Assembly: GCF_029265695.1 (NCBI RefSeq)
Contig: NZ_JAJUHW010000025.1
Coordinates: forward strand, 1-42,544
Direction of reading: 5' to 3'
Source: Gracilinema caldarium
Lineage (GTDB): Bacteria > Spirochaetota > Spirochaetia > Treponematales > Breznakiellaceae
DNA length: 42,544 nucleotides
Part shown: piece after piece, positions 24,776 through 33,497 of the stretch
Layout: every line of letters begins with the position of its first letter
Position numbering within the stretch: position 1 is the first letter of the stretch
The notes under the pieces: model-generated
The model's input: the letters and a program-made list of their open reading frames with translations, nothing else
Database searches by the model: none
Told to the model about the DNA's origin: nothing
Program-made: the position numbers and the translations under genes

Positions 24776-25408
24776 CTAAAGGAAATATTTATATTGCAAA
24801 GGATCAAATGCGGTTTTGGTATCTATTTCCAATAATAAGTCATCGACAATCCATAGGGTGTCAACCAGATGAACATATACTGCCCCTGAAGCAGCTGTGT
24901 TTTGGCCGAGAATCCTTATTAAAAAAGAATAACGGCCCTCCCCTTCCAGCTTTCCCCCGCCAATACGATATTGGAGCGGATTTATTGTTTTAACCATTTC
25001 TGCAATTTTATCTTGTTCTTGAACAGGCAAAAAATTTAATAATTGCTTTGTATATTGCGAAGAGACAAGCCTATTACAGTAGTCCTGCGCTGCATCATAT
25101 ACCGGAAGGGGAACATTTCCCTGTCCAAGGTCACCTATTGAAAAGTCTTTGGGCAGACGCGGTATTTCATTTTTATTGGGGATTGTTAAATCGGCAGTTA
25201 TTGAGATTGATTTGTTCACCGGTTCAGCGGAGGCAAGGCTTTTCATTTCTACCGTGGGGACCGTAATAGGTTTTATTGCTGAGGTGTTATTATTTTCAGT
25301 AACGGTCTGAGATGTACTTTCCTTCTTAATATTCTTAATAGAACAGGAGATTGTTAGACCCAATAGCACGCATACTATACAATTTCGTAAAGCATTCATT
25401 TGTATCAT
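24776..25408 (-). CDS. Putative lipoprotein of unknown function
   Basis: Not recognised. From the ATG at 25408, chosen for AAGGAAA upstream, the product has 210 residues. It opens with a short basic/hydrophobic signal (LRNCIVCVLLGLTISC) whose Cys22 is the likely lipidation site; the box TIS-C is loose but acceptable for spirochaetes. A Ser/Thr/Asn-rich linker (residues 25-60) follows, then a compact domain ending in VHLVDTLWIVDDLLLEI. The gene probably shares a message with the PilZ gene 20 bases downstream, and is divergent from aconitase. Confidence 0.7.
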   Translation of the reverse strand: MIQMNALRNCIVCVLLGLTISCSIKNIKKESTSQTVTENNNTSAIKPITVPTVEMKSLASAEPVNKSISITADLTIPNKNEIPRLPKDFSIGDLGQGNVPLPVYDAAQDYCNRLVSSQYTKQLLNFLPVQEQDKIAEMVKTINPLQYRIGGGKLEGEGRYSFLIRILGQNTAASGAVYVHLVDTLWIVDDLLLEIDTKTAFDPLQYKYFL

Positions 25409-25462
25409 TTTACTATTTCCTTTGTATAACGTCAAAGGGAAACGCAAATTCTTATATAACTA

Positions 25463-25489
25463 TGGACAGAAGCGGTTCTGGTCTATAAT
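25463..25489 (+). promoter_or_regulatory. Possible aconitase promoter
   Basis: A perfect TATAAT (25484-25489) with TGGACA (25463-25468) only 15 bases away. The -10 is good, but the spacing is short, so another factor or an activator may be needed. Confidence 0.4.
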
Positions 25490-25511
25490 ATCAGGCTAGA
25501 GGAGTTATATT

Positions 25512-27461
25512 ATGGGCTTAACCGTTGCTGAAAAAATCATCAAGGCACATCTTGTTGATGGAAAAATGGAAAAAAACGCTGAAATTGCTATAAAAATAGA
25601 TCAAACATTGACCCAGGATGCAACAGGTACCATGGCATACCTTCAGTTCGAGTCAATGGGGCTGGATCGGGTTAAAACAGAAGTCTCTGTATCCTATGTG
25701 GACCATAATACCTTGCAGGAAGACTGGAAAAACATGGATGACCATCGATACCTCCAGAGTGTGGCAGCCCGTTATGGCATCTGGTTTTCCCGGCCAGGAA
25801 ACGGTATTTGCCACCAGGTCCATTTAGAACGTTTTGGGCTGCCAGGAAAAACCCTGTTGGGCTCTGATTCCCACACACCTACCGGCGGCGGCCTCGGCAT
25901 GCTTGCCATTGGAGCCGGGGGGCTAGATGTAGCAGTTGCAATGGGTGGAGGCGCCTTTCATTTAATCATGCCCAAAATCGTCGGTGTAAAACTGACTGGC
26001 CGTCTTAAGGGAGCTGCGTCCGCTAAGGATATTATCCTTGAACTGCTGCGCCGAGAAACGGTAAAAGGCGGAGTAGGTAATATTTATGAATATTTTGGCG
26101 AAGGGGTTGCATCATTACAGGTAACCCAGCGGGCTACCATCTGCAATATGGGCGCGGAACTTGGGGCAACCACATCACTTTTTCCTTCCGATGAAAAAAC
26201 AAAAGCTTTCCTTGAAATGAGAGGCCGGGGAAATCAATGGGTTTCTCTCCAAGCAGATCCAGATGCATCTTATGATAGGATCATAGAAATTAACCTTGAA
26301 GAACTTAAGCCCATGATTGCCCAACCCCACTCGCCGGACAATGTGGTCCCAGTAGCCCAGATTGCAGGTCTCCCGGTTGACCAGGTTGTGATTGGATCCT
26401 GTACCAATTCTTCTTTGGAAGACCTTGCCGCTGTGGCTTCTCTCGTTAAGGGAAAGGTCATCGATCCCCGTGTTTCAGCAGGTATTGCACCAGGAAGCAG
26501 GACAACCCTTTTAGCAGCTGAAAAGGCTGGTATTTTGGGAGAACTCATTAGAGCGGGCTTTCGTATTTTGGAAAGCGCCTGCGGCCCCTGTATCGGTATG
26601 GGTTTTGCGCCTAAATCAGGCGGCGTAAGTGTAAGAAGTTTTAACCGAAACTTCGAAGGCCGGTCCGGGACCGCAGACGCAAAGGTATACCTCAGTTCGC
26701 CGGAAACTGCCGCTGCGGCAGCTCTCACCGGCTGTATCACCGACCCCAATCAGTTTAAAATGGAGAAATCCAACCTTGACCGCTATTTAGCAGAAGGAAT
26801 AGCTATTGCGGGGGATGGGATGCTCATTCCGCCGCTTCCGCTTAAAGAAGCACAAGAGGTAGTTATAGAACGGGGTCCTAATATAAAACCATGCCCCCGC
26901 CCCGAACCAATTGCCAATTCAGTGCGGCTCCCGGTGCTTCTAAAAACGGGAGATAATATCAGCACCGATGACATCATGCCCGCAGGGGCAAAGGTATTAC
27001 CCCTTCGCTCCAATATTCCAGAAATATCCAAATATGTATTTACCCGGCTGGATCCGGAATTCTGGAAACGGGCACAGGAAGCAGGCAGCTGTGTCATCGT
27101 CGGAGGCAGCAATTACGGGCAGGGATCATCCCGGGAACATGCAGCATTGGCGCCCATGTATTTAGGGGTGAAGGCAGTGCTCGTAAAATCTTTTGCCCGT
27201 ATCCATAAAGCAAATCTTATTAATTATGGCATACTGCCTTTGGTATTCAGCAATCCAGAAGATTATGAACAGGTAGATCCAAAGGACGAATTAGAACTGA
27301 ATAACATCTATGCTTTTCTAGAATCGGGAGAAAGTGAGCTACTTATAAACAACAGGACAAAACAGAAAGTCATCAAAGTAAAGCTTGATGTAGATGAACG
27401 TTCCCGGCGCATCCTGAGAGCTGGCGGTCTTGTACCCTACACGAAGGCTGGAGGCAAATAA
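25512..27461 (+). CDS. Aconitate hydratase
   Basis: Isomerises citrate and isocitrate through a [4Fe-4S] cluster. The 649-residue protein is of the shorter aconitase/homoaconitase class rather than the 890-residue AcnA. The three cluster cysteines are Cys297 (VIGSCTNSS), Cys357 and Cys360 (ACGPCIGMG). DSHTPTGGGLGMLAIGAGG marks the early substrate region and GGSNYGQGSSREHAAL the swivel domain. GAGGAG stands ahead of the ATG. No citrate synthase or isocitrate dehydrogenase gene is adjacent; treponemes often have a partial TCA cycle, so the pathway role (glutamate synthesis being one) is inferred. A leuC-type or homoaconitase activity is less likely but not excluded. Confidence 0.92.
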   Translation: MGLTVAEKIIKAHLVDGKMEKNAEIAIKIDQTLTQDATGTMAYLQFESMGLDRVKTEVSVSYVDHNTLQEDWKNMDDHRYLQSVAARYGIWFSRPGNGICHQVHLERFGLPGKTLLGSDSHTPTGGGLGMLAIGAGGLDVAVAMGGGAFHLIMPKIVGVKLTGRLKGAASAKDIILELLRRETVKGGVGNIYEYFGEGVASLQVTQRATICNMGAELGATTSLFPSDEKTKAFLEMRGRGNQWVSLQADPDASYDRIIEINLEELKPMIAQPHSPDNVVPVAQIAGLPVDQVVIGSCTNSSLEDLAAVASLVKGKVIDPRVSAGIAPGSRTTLLAAEKAGILGELIRAGFRILESACGPCIGMGFAPKSGGVSVRSFNRNFEGRSGTADAKVYLSSPETAAAAALTGCITDPNQFKMEKSNLDRYLAEGIAIAGDGMLIPPLPLKEAQEVVIERGPNIKPCPRPEPIANSVRLPVLLKTGDNISTDDIMPAGAKVLPLRSNIPEISKYVFTRLDPEFWKRAQEAGSCVIVGGSNYGQGSSREHAALAPMYLGVKAVLVKSFARIHKANLINYGILPLVFSNPEDYEQVDPKDELELNNIYAFLESGESELLINNRTKQKVIKVKLDVDERSRRILRAGGLVPYTKAGGK

Positions 27462-27469
27462 CAAAAGAA

Positions 27470-28750
27470 ATGAAGCAGGGTGTAGCGGATATTCTCTTTA
27501 ATGGTTTCATTGAACCTTACCGGGATAATATTTGGGGGCATATATATGTGACACCGGCTATAGGAGAACTTTGCAGATCTGCTCCCTTTAATCGTCTGCA
27601 TCATATCCGGCAGTTGGGACCAACCTATTTGGTTTATCCCGGCGCAACCCACACGAGGGCAGCCCATTCCATCGGCGTCTACCACCTGGCAAAAAAGCTT
27701 ATCCTGCAGCTTATCGAACGGGGGGCTGATGAATGGGTGAGTCCACAAGGGATCCTTTCTTTTCTGTGTGCTGCCCTGCTTCATGATATTGGCCATTTTC
27801 CCTATACCCACAGCCTAAAAGATTTACCGCTTGAACAGCATGAAGTCCTTACGGGGCGCCTCATTTTGTCTCATGAATTAAAATCCCTTATCGGCAGAAC
27901 TGGGGCAGATCCCTATATGACCGCTGCTATTGTAGACCATTCCCTTCCCTCTCAAGATAATAAGGAAATACATTTTTATCGCAATTTACTTTCCGGCGTG
28001 CTCGATCCAGACAAGTTGGATTATTTAAACAGAGATGCCTACCATTGCGGTGTTCCTTATGGCAATCAGGACATTGATTTTACATTGAGCCGATTATATC
28101 CGCACAAAGATCGCGGTGTATCTATCGATATAAAAGGGATTCCCAGCATAGAAGCGCTCCTTTTTGCCAAGTATCTTATGTACAGATCGGTCTATTGGCA
28201 TCGGGAAGTCCGTTCTGCTACTGTGATGATTAAAAAAGCAATTCGGTATGGGCTTGCAAAAAGCATTATTCATCCAGAGGAGCTGTATAATTTGGATGAT
28301 AGCGGACTCTTTACTAAGTTTGCAGCCCTTGATTATGAACCTTTTAAGCTAATACAATTGGTCCAGTCAGGGCATTTATGGCAGCCAATACTTGAAATAC
28401 CTCTTCCTCTAGATGCAAGCAACAGACAAATGAGTTGGGAAGTGCGGGAAAGCGCTGAAGCGCTGCTTGCGGCATTTCTGTCCCGCAGCCTTAAAACAAC
28501 TGTTTCAGAGAGTCAAATCATTCTAGATATACCAGAACCAATCTCATTTGAAACAGATCTGCTCCTTTATGAATCAAATAAGCCCTTCTTAACCGGTACT
28601 ACGGTTTTTACCTCTGAAACAATCTCAGCATTTACAGAAAAGCTCAGAATGATACGCCTATTTGCCGCCCCTGAGCTATATGAAGCTGTTATGGAATCTA
28701 ACAACATACTAGAAAACTTGCGAAATACAGAGATTTGGCTACACTTATAA
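27470..28750 (+). CDS. HD-superfamily phosphohydrolase (YwfO-like)
   Basis: A 426-residue metal-dependent phosphohydrolase related to dNTP triphosphohydrolases and YwfO. The HD motif set is present: HTRAAHSIGVYHLA (His66), LLHDIGHFPYTHS (His105, Asp106, His109, His114), and LDPDKLDYLNRDAY with the fourth acidic ligand. The N-terminal IYVTPAIGELCRSAPFNRL is typical of this group. The substrate may be a nucleotide, but cannot be read from sequence. The ATG is 9 bases after the aconitase stop, and the gene leads into the ComFB-like gene after 14 bases. Confidence 0.88.
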   Translation: MKQGVADILFNGFIEPYRDNIWGHIYVTPAIGELCRSAPFNRLHHIRQLGPTYLVYPGATHTRAAHSIGVYHLAKKLILQLIERGADEWVSPQGILSFLCAALLHDIGHFPYTHSLKDLPLEQHEVLTGRLILSHELKSLIGRTGADPYMTAAIVDHSLPSQDNKEIHFYRNLLSGVLDPDKLDYLNRDAYHCGVPYGNQDIDFTLSRLYPHKDRGVSIDIKGIPSIEALLFAKYLMYRSVYWHREVRSATVMIKKAIRYGLAKSIIHPEELYNLDDSGLFTKFAALDYEPFKLIQLVQSGHLWQPILEIPLPLDASNRQMSWEVRESAEALLAAFLSRSLKTTVSESQIILDIPEPISFETDLLLYESNKPFLTGTTVFTSETISAFTEKLRMIRLFAAPELYEAVMESNNILENLRNTEIWLHL

Positions 28751-28764
28751 AGAAGGAGCACATA

Positions 28765-29487
28765 ATGGATATCCATAATACAACCGAAGATAGGGTTTTA
28801 AGCCTCATCCATGAAATATTTGACTCTATTGAAAAAGAAGCTAAACCCGATAGACCCTGTACCTGCTTTCAATGCAGACTCGACACAGCCTGCTATGTTT
28901 TGAATCGGTTGCCTCCCAAATATGTGGTATCAAGCAGAGGTGTTGCGAGGACTGAGAGTGAAACAATAGAAAAACAACAAGAAGATGCAGACATTGTATC
29001 GTTAATCTACGAGGGTCATCATAAGATTGCCAAATCTCTACGGCCCCATTTTGCCCATAATCCAGCGGACCGGGAATCACCGCTTAGCATTAAAGGACCG
29101 GTCTACAATCTTCCCACCATTATTGGTCGTGTTTTTAATGGCCTCAATTTTGAACCAGTGAATAATATCGATGTGGAACTGCTCGAAGATGGAAATCTTG
29201 CTCCCATGATCGATCCAAACTGGCAGAATCCCTACAGGCTTATTCCGAACACCGCCGGGACCTTTACATTTTGGCCCAAACCCAAAAGTGCAGAAAAGGC
29301 GGGGATGGAAAAAACTTTTTCCTTTTCCATCTCTATAAGGGCTGAAAATTTTGAGCCCCTGCAGCATTTCTTTACTATACACGTAACAAGCGAAGAACAG
29401 GTTCAAACAAGCTTCTCTATGCAGAGAACATTCAAAATTCCTGATTTGTATCTTTTCCCGCCTGGTAATGATAGTGAAGATAATTGA
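28765..29487 (+). CDS. ComFB-family protein with C-terminal beta-rich domain
   Basis: The 240-residue protein begins with a ComFB-type domain (about 1-75): helices, then CTCFQCRLDTACYVLNRLPP and KYVVSSRG, the CxxC-D-x-NxLPPxYVV pattern of late competence protein ComFB. ComFB domains have recently been reported as cyclic dinucleotide receptors in some bacteria. Residues about 105-225 are beta-rich (IIGRVFNGLNFEPVNNIDVE, then FTIHVTSEEQVQ), perhaps an Ig-like or regulatory barrel, without a recognised name. AAGGAG stands before the ATG at 28765; a longer frame from 28735 overlaps the HD gene. No signal peptide is visible. Confidence 0.8.
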   Translation: MDIHNTTEDRVLSLIHEIFDSIEKEAKPDRPCTCFQCRLDTACYVLNRLPPKYVVSSRGVARTESETIEKQQEDADIVSLIYEGHHKIAKSLRPHFAHNPADRESPLSIKGPVYNLPTIIGRVFNGLNFEPVNNIDVELLEDGNLAPMIDPNWQNPYRLIPNTAGTFTFWPKPKSAEKAGMEKTFSFSISIRAENFEPLQHFFTIHVTSEEQVQTSFSMQRTFKIPDLYLFPPGNDSEDN

Positions 29488-29512
29488 CCAAGCATGAAGA
29501 TTTTGATATATT
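29484..29512 (+). promoter_or_regulatory. Promoter of tRNA-Pro and ttcA-like gene
   Basis: TTGACC (29484-29489), 17-base spacer, TATATT (29507-29512). The -35 overlaps the stop codon of the ComFB-like gene. Transcription would start about eight bases before the tRNA. Confidence 0.75.
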
Positions 29513-29527
29513 CTCATCATATTACTC

Positions 29528-29600
29528 CGGGATGTAGCCTAGTGGCTAAGGCGCTTGCTTTGGGAGCAAGAGATCGGCGGTTCAAATCCGCCCATCCCGA
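29528..29600 (+). tRNA. tRNA-Pro(TGG)
   Basis: A 73-base cloverleaf. Acceptor CGGGATG pairs with CATCCCG, followed by discriminator A; D arm AGCCTAGTGGCTAAGGC; anticodon stem CTTGC/GCAAG with loop TTTGGGA, anticodon TGG (reads CCA, and by wobble other proline codons); T arm GGCGGTTCAAATCCGCC. CCA is not encoded. Only six bases separate it from the next start codon. Confidence 0.95.
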
Positions 29601-29606
29601 CAATCA

Positions 29607-30284
29607 ATGAATATTTTTAAATCCGTTGCAAAGGCCATTCAAGATTTCGATTTAATAAACAAGGATGATAAGATACTCATAGGAGCTTCAGGCGGAAAAG
29701 ACTCTTTGGCTCTGAGTTACATCCTTTCTAAGATGAGATATTGGAAAAATAGCGCCTTCTCCCTTGGGGCAATATACATCCAAAACAACGTTACGCCTTA
29801 TAATAAGGAACTTGAATCCCTCTATAGCTCATGGAATATTCCCCTTGCTATCCTCAGTCAGCCTCAGAAAACTGGTAATGTTACTTCTTTAGATTGCTAT
29901 ACCTGTGCAACTCAGCGAAGGGAGTCAATTATGCATTATGCAGTAGAACATGGGTATAATAAAATCGCCTTTGGGCACCACCTTGATGACGCGCTTACAA
30001 CACTGCTTATGAATTTGCTTTTACAGGGTAAAATTGATGTACTTGAGCCCAAAAGGTACTATGAATCTTTTCATGTTACCTTGATACGTCCTTTATTTTA
30101 TACTCCAGAAGAAAGCATTATTCGATTTGTATCTCAGCAAGCCTGGCACACGCAAACCTGTACCTGTCTACGCGGGACTAAGGGGGTCAGATCAGAATAT
30201 CGGAAACGTTTGGAATCACTAACCGGCGGTTCTCTCCAGGAAAAAATGCACTTGCTAACAGCGTTTAATTCACGCAAACATTAA
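29607..30284 (+). CDS. TtcA-like PP-loop ATPase (tRNA 2-thiocytidine synthesis family)
   Basis: TtcA thiolates C32 in some tRNAs, activating the base with ATP and using an Fe-S cluster. The 225-residue protein has the PP-loop SGGKDS (28-33), the central CYTC (Cys97, Cys100), FGHHLDDALTTLLMNLL, and C-terminal cysteines in TQTCTCLRG (Cys185, Cys187). It is shorter than E. coli TtcA (about 310) but keeps the cysteine set. It could act on another tRNA base. The ATG lies six bases after tRNA-Pro with no Shine-Dalgarno, so both probably come from one transcript. The neighbouring tRNA has T at position 32, so it is not an evident substrate. Confidence 0.85.
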   Translation: MNIFKSVAKAIQDFDLINKDDKILIGASGGKDSLALSYILSKMRYWKNSAFSLGAIYIQNNVTPYNKELESLYSSWNIPLAILSQPQKTGNVTSLDCYTCATQRRESIMHYAVEHGYNKIAFGHHLDDALTTLLMNLLLQGKIDVLEPKRYYESFHVTLIRPLFYTPEESIIRFVSQQAWHTQTCTCLRGTKGVRSEYRKRLESLTGGSLQEKMHLLTAFNSRKH

Positions 30285-30350
30285 ATTGCTTTTAATCCGT
30301 AAATAGACAAAGTAGGTGCAAAATAACCGCAGGCTATCGTGAAGTCAATT

Positions 30351-30389
30351 TAATAATAAAAAGACCGGACTTCAGTATAAGTCCGGTCT
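30351..30389 (-). terminator. Intrinsic terminator of tRNA-Leu
   Basis: On the minus strand AGACCGGAC (30389-30381) pairs with GTCCGGTCT (30370-30362), ten-base loop, followed by TTTTTATTATT. It lies ten bases beyond the tRNA 3' end. On the plus strand no T run follows. Confidence 0.85.
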
Positions 30390-30399
30390 CATAAGAAGT

Positions 30400-30481
30400 T
30401 GCGGCGAAGAGGACTTGAACCTCCATGCCTCTCGGCACCAGCACCTCAAGCTGGCGTGTCTACCAATTCCACCATCGCCGC
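30400..30481 (-). tRNA. tRNA-Leu(GAG)
   Basis: An 82-base class II tRNA with long variable arm. Acceptor GCGGCGA pairs with TCGCCGC, discriminator A; anticodon stem CCAGC/GCTGG with loop TTGAGGT, anticodon GAG (reads CTC/CTT); variable arm TGCCGAGAGGCA; T arm GGAGGTTCAAGTCCTC. CCA is not encoded. Confidence 0.95.
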
Positions 30482-30497
30482 GTGAAATTGTAGTTGC

Positions 30498-30526
30498 ATA
30501 CTACCGATTTCATCAAAAAATGTCAA
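30498..30526 (-). promoter_or_regulatory. Promoter of tRNA-Leu
   Basis: Minus-strand TTGACA (30526-30521), 17-base spacer, TAGTAT (30503-30498). The start of transcription would be about ten bases before the tRNA. In the rest of 30527-30690 only a weak, uncertain plus-strand promoter (TTGAAA at 30635, TTAATC at 30657) can be seen ahead of the ankyrin gene. Confidence 0.8.
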
Positions 30527-30690
30527 GACAATTTTTTACATTTTTTTCATCTTAAGAGGCCAAAAAGATACAAAGAACCCGTAAACTTAGCCTATTCCCA
30601 AAATCCAATCACTTCTGAAATTGACTCAAGGGATTTGAAATAGGGCTTTATTCAACTTAATCCTGCACCTTTTCTGCCGAGAATAGAAGC

Positions 30691-33495
30691 ATGGTATACT
30701 CAACATTTTTTGCCCGTACAAATAGATTGGGACTTTGTATAGCTGCCAGCCTCATACTTGCTGGACTCAACCTTCTAGGCTGTACCAGTGCCCCTCCGCC
30801 AGAGCCTGTTAAGGAAGACGATGTATGGACTTTGATTGACAAGGGTCAATCAGACAAAGTTCGCGATTATTTTAGAGGGAAAATGGATGTTAACACGACC
30901 GATTCTAAAGGACGCACTCCGCTGCAACGGGCTGTAGAAGCCAATGATGCGGAATTGACGGCCTTTTTTATTGCCCTTGGAGCTAATGTGGACACCCAGG
31001 ATCCCATAGGCAGAACTGCACTTGAAATTGCCTGTCAGAATGAAGCCTATGCTTGTATCGAAACATTAGCCAAGGCAAATGCCAACATTTTTATTTCAAG
31101 TAAAAGCGAAACTGCTCCCCTTACTGTTGCTATACAGAAAGGAGAGGCAATGCTGCAGGCATTGTTAAACGAGAAAACCGCTCTGCAAAAAAATGAACAG
31201 GGACAAAATGCCTTACATATTGCTTCCAGTATGGGAAATATTACTGCGGTTCGCAGGATATTAGATTTTTCTATTCCTCCTAATATACGGGACTCTCATG
31301 GCAATACAGCTCTGGATTTAGCATTCCAATACGCCGATTCTTTTAAGCATGCGCAGGTCGCTGAAAAACTTATTCAATCTGGGTATATTAACAGCAATGA
31401 AGTATTTTCATACTTTTCAATTGCAGTCCGCAGTTCAAATCCCAACATACGGTTTGCAGATGGTCTTTCTCCATTGCATTATGCAAGCCGTTATGGCCAT
31501 AGTGGCATCGTTCAGTTACTCTTAGAAAGAAAAGCGGACGTTAATATAAAAGATGGTTCAGGAACTACTGCGCTGCACGAGGCTGCCCGCAGCGGTTTTA
31601 TCAATATTATGCAAATGTTACTCGATTCAGGTGCGACGATCAACGCTCAGGATGCAAAGGGTAACACGGCGCTCCATATTGTTATGCCCTCTATGGTCCG
31701 TAAGGACGGTATAAGTCTTTTACTTAATAGGGGTGCAAATACCAATCTTAAGGATAATCATGGTGACGCACCGCTTCATATATGTATAGCCCTTGATATG
31801 GGAAAGGATATTGCCAGTTTGCTTATCTCCCAAGGGGCTGATGTAAATATCCGCAATGCTAAGGGGAAAACACCGTTGCATATCGCGGTAGAGATGGACC
31901 GGAAAGATTATATTTCCATCTTGCTAAACAAACAGGCTGACATCTTTGCTGACGATATAAATGGCAAAACTCCCTTTGATGTGGCACTGGCATTAAAAAA
32001 TAGCAGCTTAACCGAACTTATAACCCAGGATACAGTGCAAAAAAGCGATAATAAGGGAAATACCTTGCTCCACATCGCCACTTTGAGCGCTGCACCGGCG
32101 AGAATTATTGCCCATATTATTGACCAGAAGAATTTAGTGCAAAGCCGCAACAAGGCAGGCGACACGGCCTTGCATTTTGCGGTTGAACAGGATGAACGGG
32201 AAATTGGAGAACTCCTTATAACCCGGGGGGCTGATATTTTTGCGGTTAATGCAAAAGGCGAAAGCCCGCTTTATATTGCGCTTAAAAATCCTGATAAAAT
32301 CCGCCAATGGATGCTCAATTCATCAACCTATGACGCCCGTGATGGTCTTGGGAATGGCATACTTCATTATACTGCCCAGTGGCAAATGGACTCGATTATT
32401 CCAATTTTAGTACAGCGAGGTGTCTCCCTTGAAATGAAAAATGCTACCGGTGAGACACCTTTGTTTTTCGCTGTAAAAAACAATGCCCCTCAAACAATAA
32501 GATCTTTGCTCGCTGCAGGTTCTAACATTCAGTCCCGGGATAAGCTTGGAAATACGGCGCTTCATGCAGCAGTACGCTGGAATGCGATCGCATGCGTTCC
32601 TGTGCTTATACAAGCGGGATTAGATCCGAATATCCAAAATTTGTCGGGAGACACGGCGCTGCATCAGGCGGTTCGTCTGGGCATGGGAGCCATTGTGACA
32701 TCCTTGATTCAGGCTAAGGCAAATTTAGATCTCAGAAACAACCAAGGCAATACACCGCTTTTCGAAGCGATCACATCTGGTGTCCCTGCGAGTGTAGAAC
32801 TGCTGCTCGAAGCTGGCTCCGATCCTATGGCCCGCAACCTGAACGGCGATACACCATTGCATATAGCCGTTGCAAGTAATCAAAAAGAAATTTGCAATCT
32901 CCTGCTTACTCGAGGTTCAGCTATACACGCCCAGAATGCAGCAGGGAAAACCCCTTTCCAACTGGCCATGGCAGGTTCATCTGATATTGTAAATACCCTT
33001 TTGACGAAGGATAGGCTTTCCCTCTCTGACGATTATGGGAGGTCACCACTCCACATTGCTATCCTTGCAGGAGCGCCGGTTGGAATTATAAAAACAATAA
33101 TGGAACTAGGAGCCCGGCTCAATATTATTGATTCCCAAGGAAAAACACCACTGAGGTTAGCTGTTGAGGTTGAAGCCTGGGATACGGCCCGGTATTTAAT
33201 CGATTCAGGATCTGATATATTTATCAAGGCTTCGGACGGAGAATCTCCAGCAGATCTAGCCATTACAAAGGGCCCCACGGTTATAAAAGTGCTTTTAAAC
33301 TCAAAAAACATTAATAACCGGGATTCTATGGGCAACACGCTACTTCATTATGCGGCATCCAAAGGAAACAGTGAGGTAATCACAACTCTTCTTGAATTAG
33401 GGGCGATCAAAAATATAAAAAATAATGATGATGAGACTCCCTATGATACGGCGAAACGTTGGGGAAGAACTAATGCTATGAATCTTTTAAAGTAA
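30691..33495 (+). CDS. Ankyrin-repeat lipoprotein with about 26 repeats
   Basis: A 934-residue exported protein. The signal peptide (LGLCIAASLILAGLNLLGC) ends at lipobox LLGC with Cys31, so it should be membrane-anchored outside the cytoplasm. From residue 70 to the end there are about 26 ankyrin repeats, each marked by G-x-T-P/A-L-H-x-A at roughly 33-residue intervals. A higher-order pattern is visible: residues 455-565 and 783-893 align over five repeats at an offset of 328, with shared SD-x-x-G, ADIF/SDIF, GESP, LLN/MLNS and RDxxGN-x-LHY markers; a third trace is near 158-179. Ankyrin proteins bind other proteins; the partner is unknown. The ribosome site is weak. The gene converges on the ABC operon. 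Confidence 0.9.
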   Translation: MVYSTFFARTNRLGLCIAASLILAGLNLLGCTSAPPPEPVKEDDVWTLIDKGQSDKVRDYFRGKMDVNTTDSKGRTPLQRAVEANDAELTAFFIALGANVDTQDPIGRTALEIACQNEAYACIETLAKANANIFISSKSETAPLTVAIQKGEAMLQALLNEKTALQKNEQGQNALHIASSMGNITAVRRILDFSIPPNIRDSHGNTALDLAFQYADSFKHAQVAEKLIQSGYINSNEVFSYFSIAVRSSNPNIRFADGLSPLHYASRYGHSGIVQLLLERKADVNIKDGSGTTALHEAARSGFINIMQMLLDSGATINAQDAKGNTALHIVMPSMVRKDGISLLLNRGANTNLKDNHGDAPLHICIALDMGKDIASLLISQGADVNIRNAKGKTPLHIAVEMDRKDYISILLNKQADIFADDINGKTPFDVALALKNSSLTELITQDTVQKSDNKGNTLLHIATLSAAPARIIAHIIDQKNLVQSRNKAGDTALHFAVEQDEREIGELLITRGADIFAVNAKGESPLYIALKNPDKIRQWMLNSSTYDARDGLGNGILHYTAQWQMDSIIPILVQRGVSLEMKNATGETPLFFAVKNNAPQTIRSLLAAGSNIQSRDKLGNTALHAAVRWNAIACVPVLIQAGLDPNIQNLSGDTALHQAVRLGMGAIVTSLIQAKANLDLRNNQGNTPLFEAITSGVPASVELLLEAGSDPMARNLNGDTPLHIAVASNQKEICNLLLTRGSAIHAQNAAGKTPFQLAMAGSSDIVNTLLTKDRLSLSDDYGRSPLHIAILAGAPVGIIKTIMELGARLNIIDSQGKTPLRLAVEVEAWDTARYLIDSGSDIFIKASDGESPADLAITKGPTVIKVLLNSKNINNRDSMGNTLLHYAASKGNSEVITTLLELGAIKNIKNNDDETPYDTAKRWGRTNAMNLLK

Positions 33496-33497
33496 AG

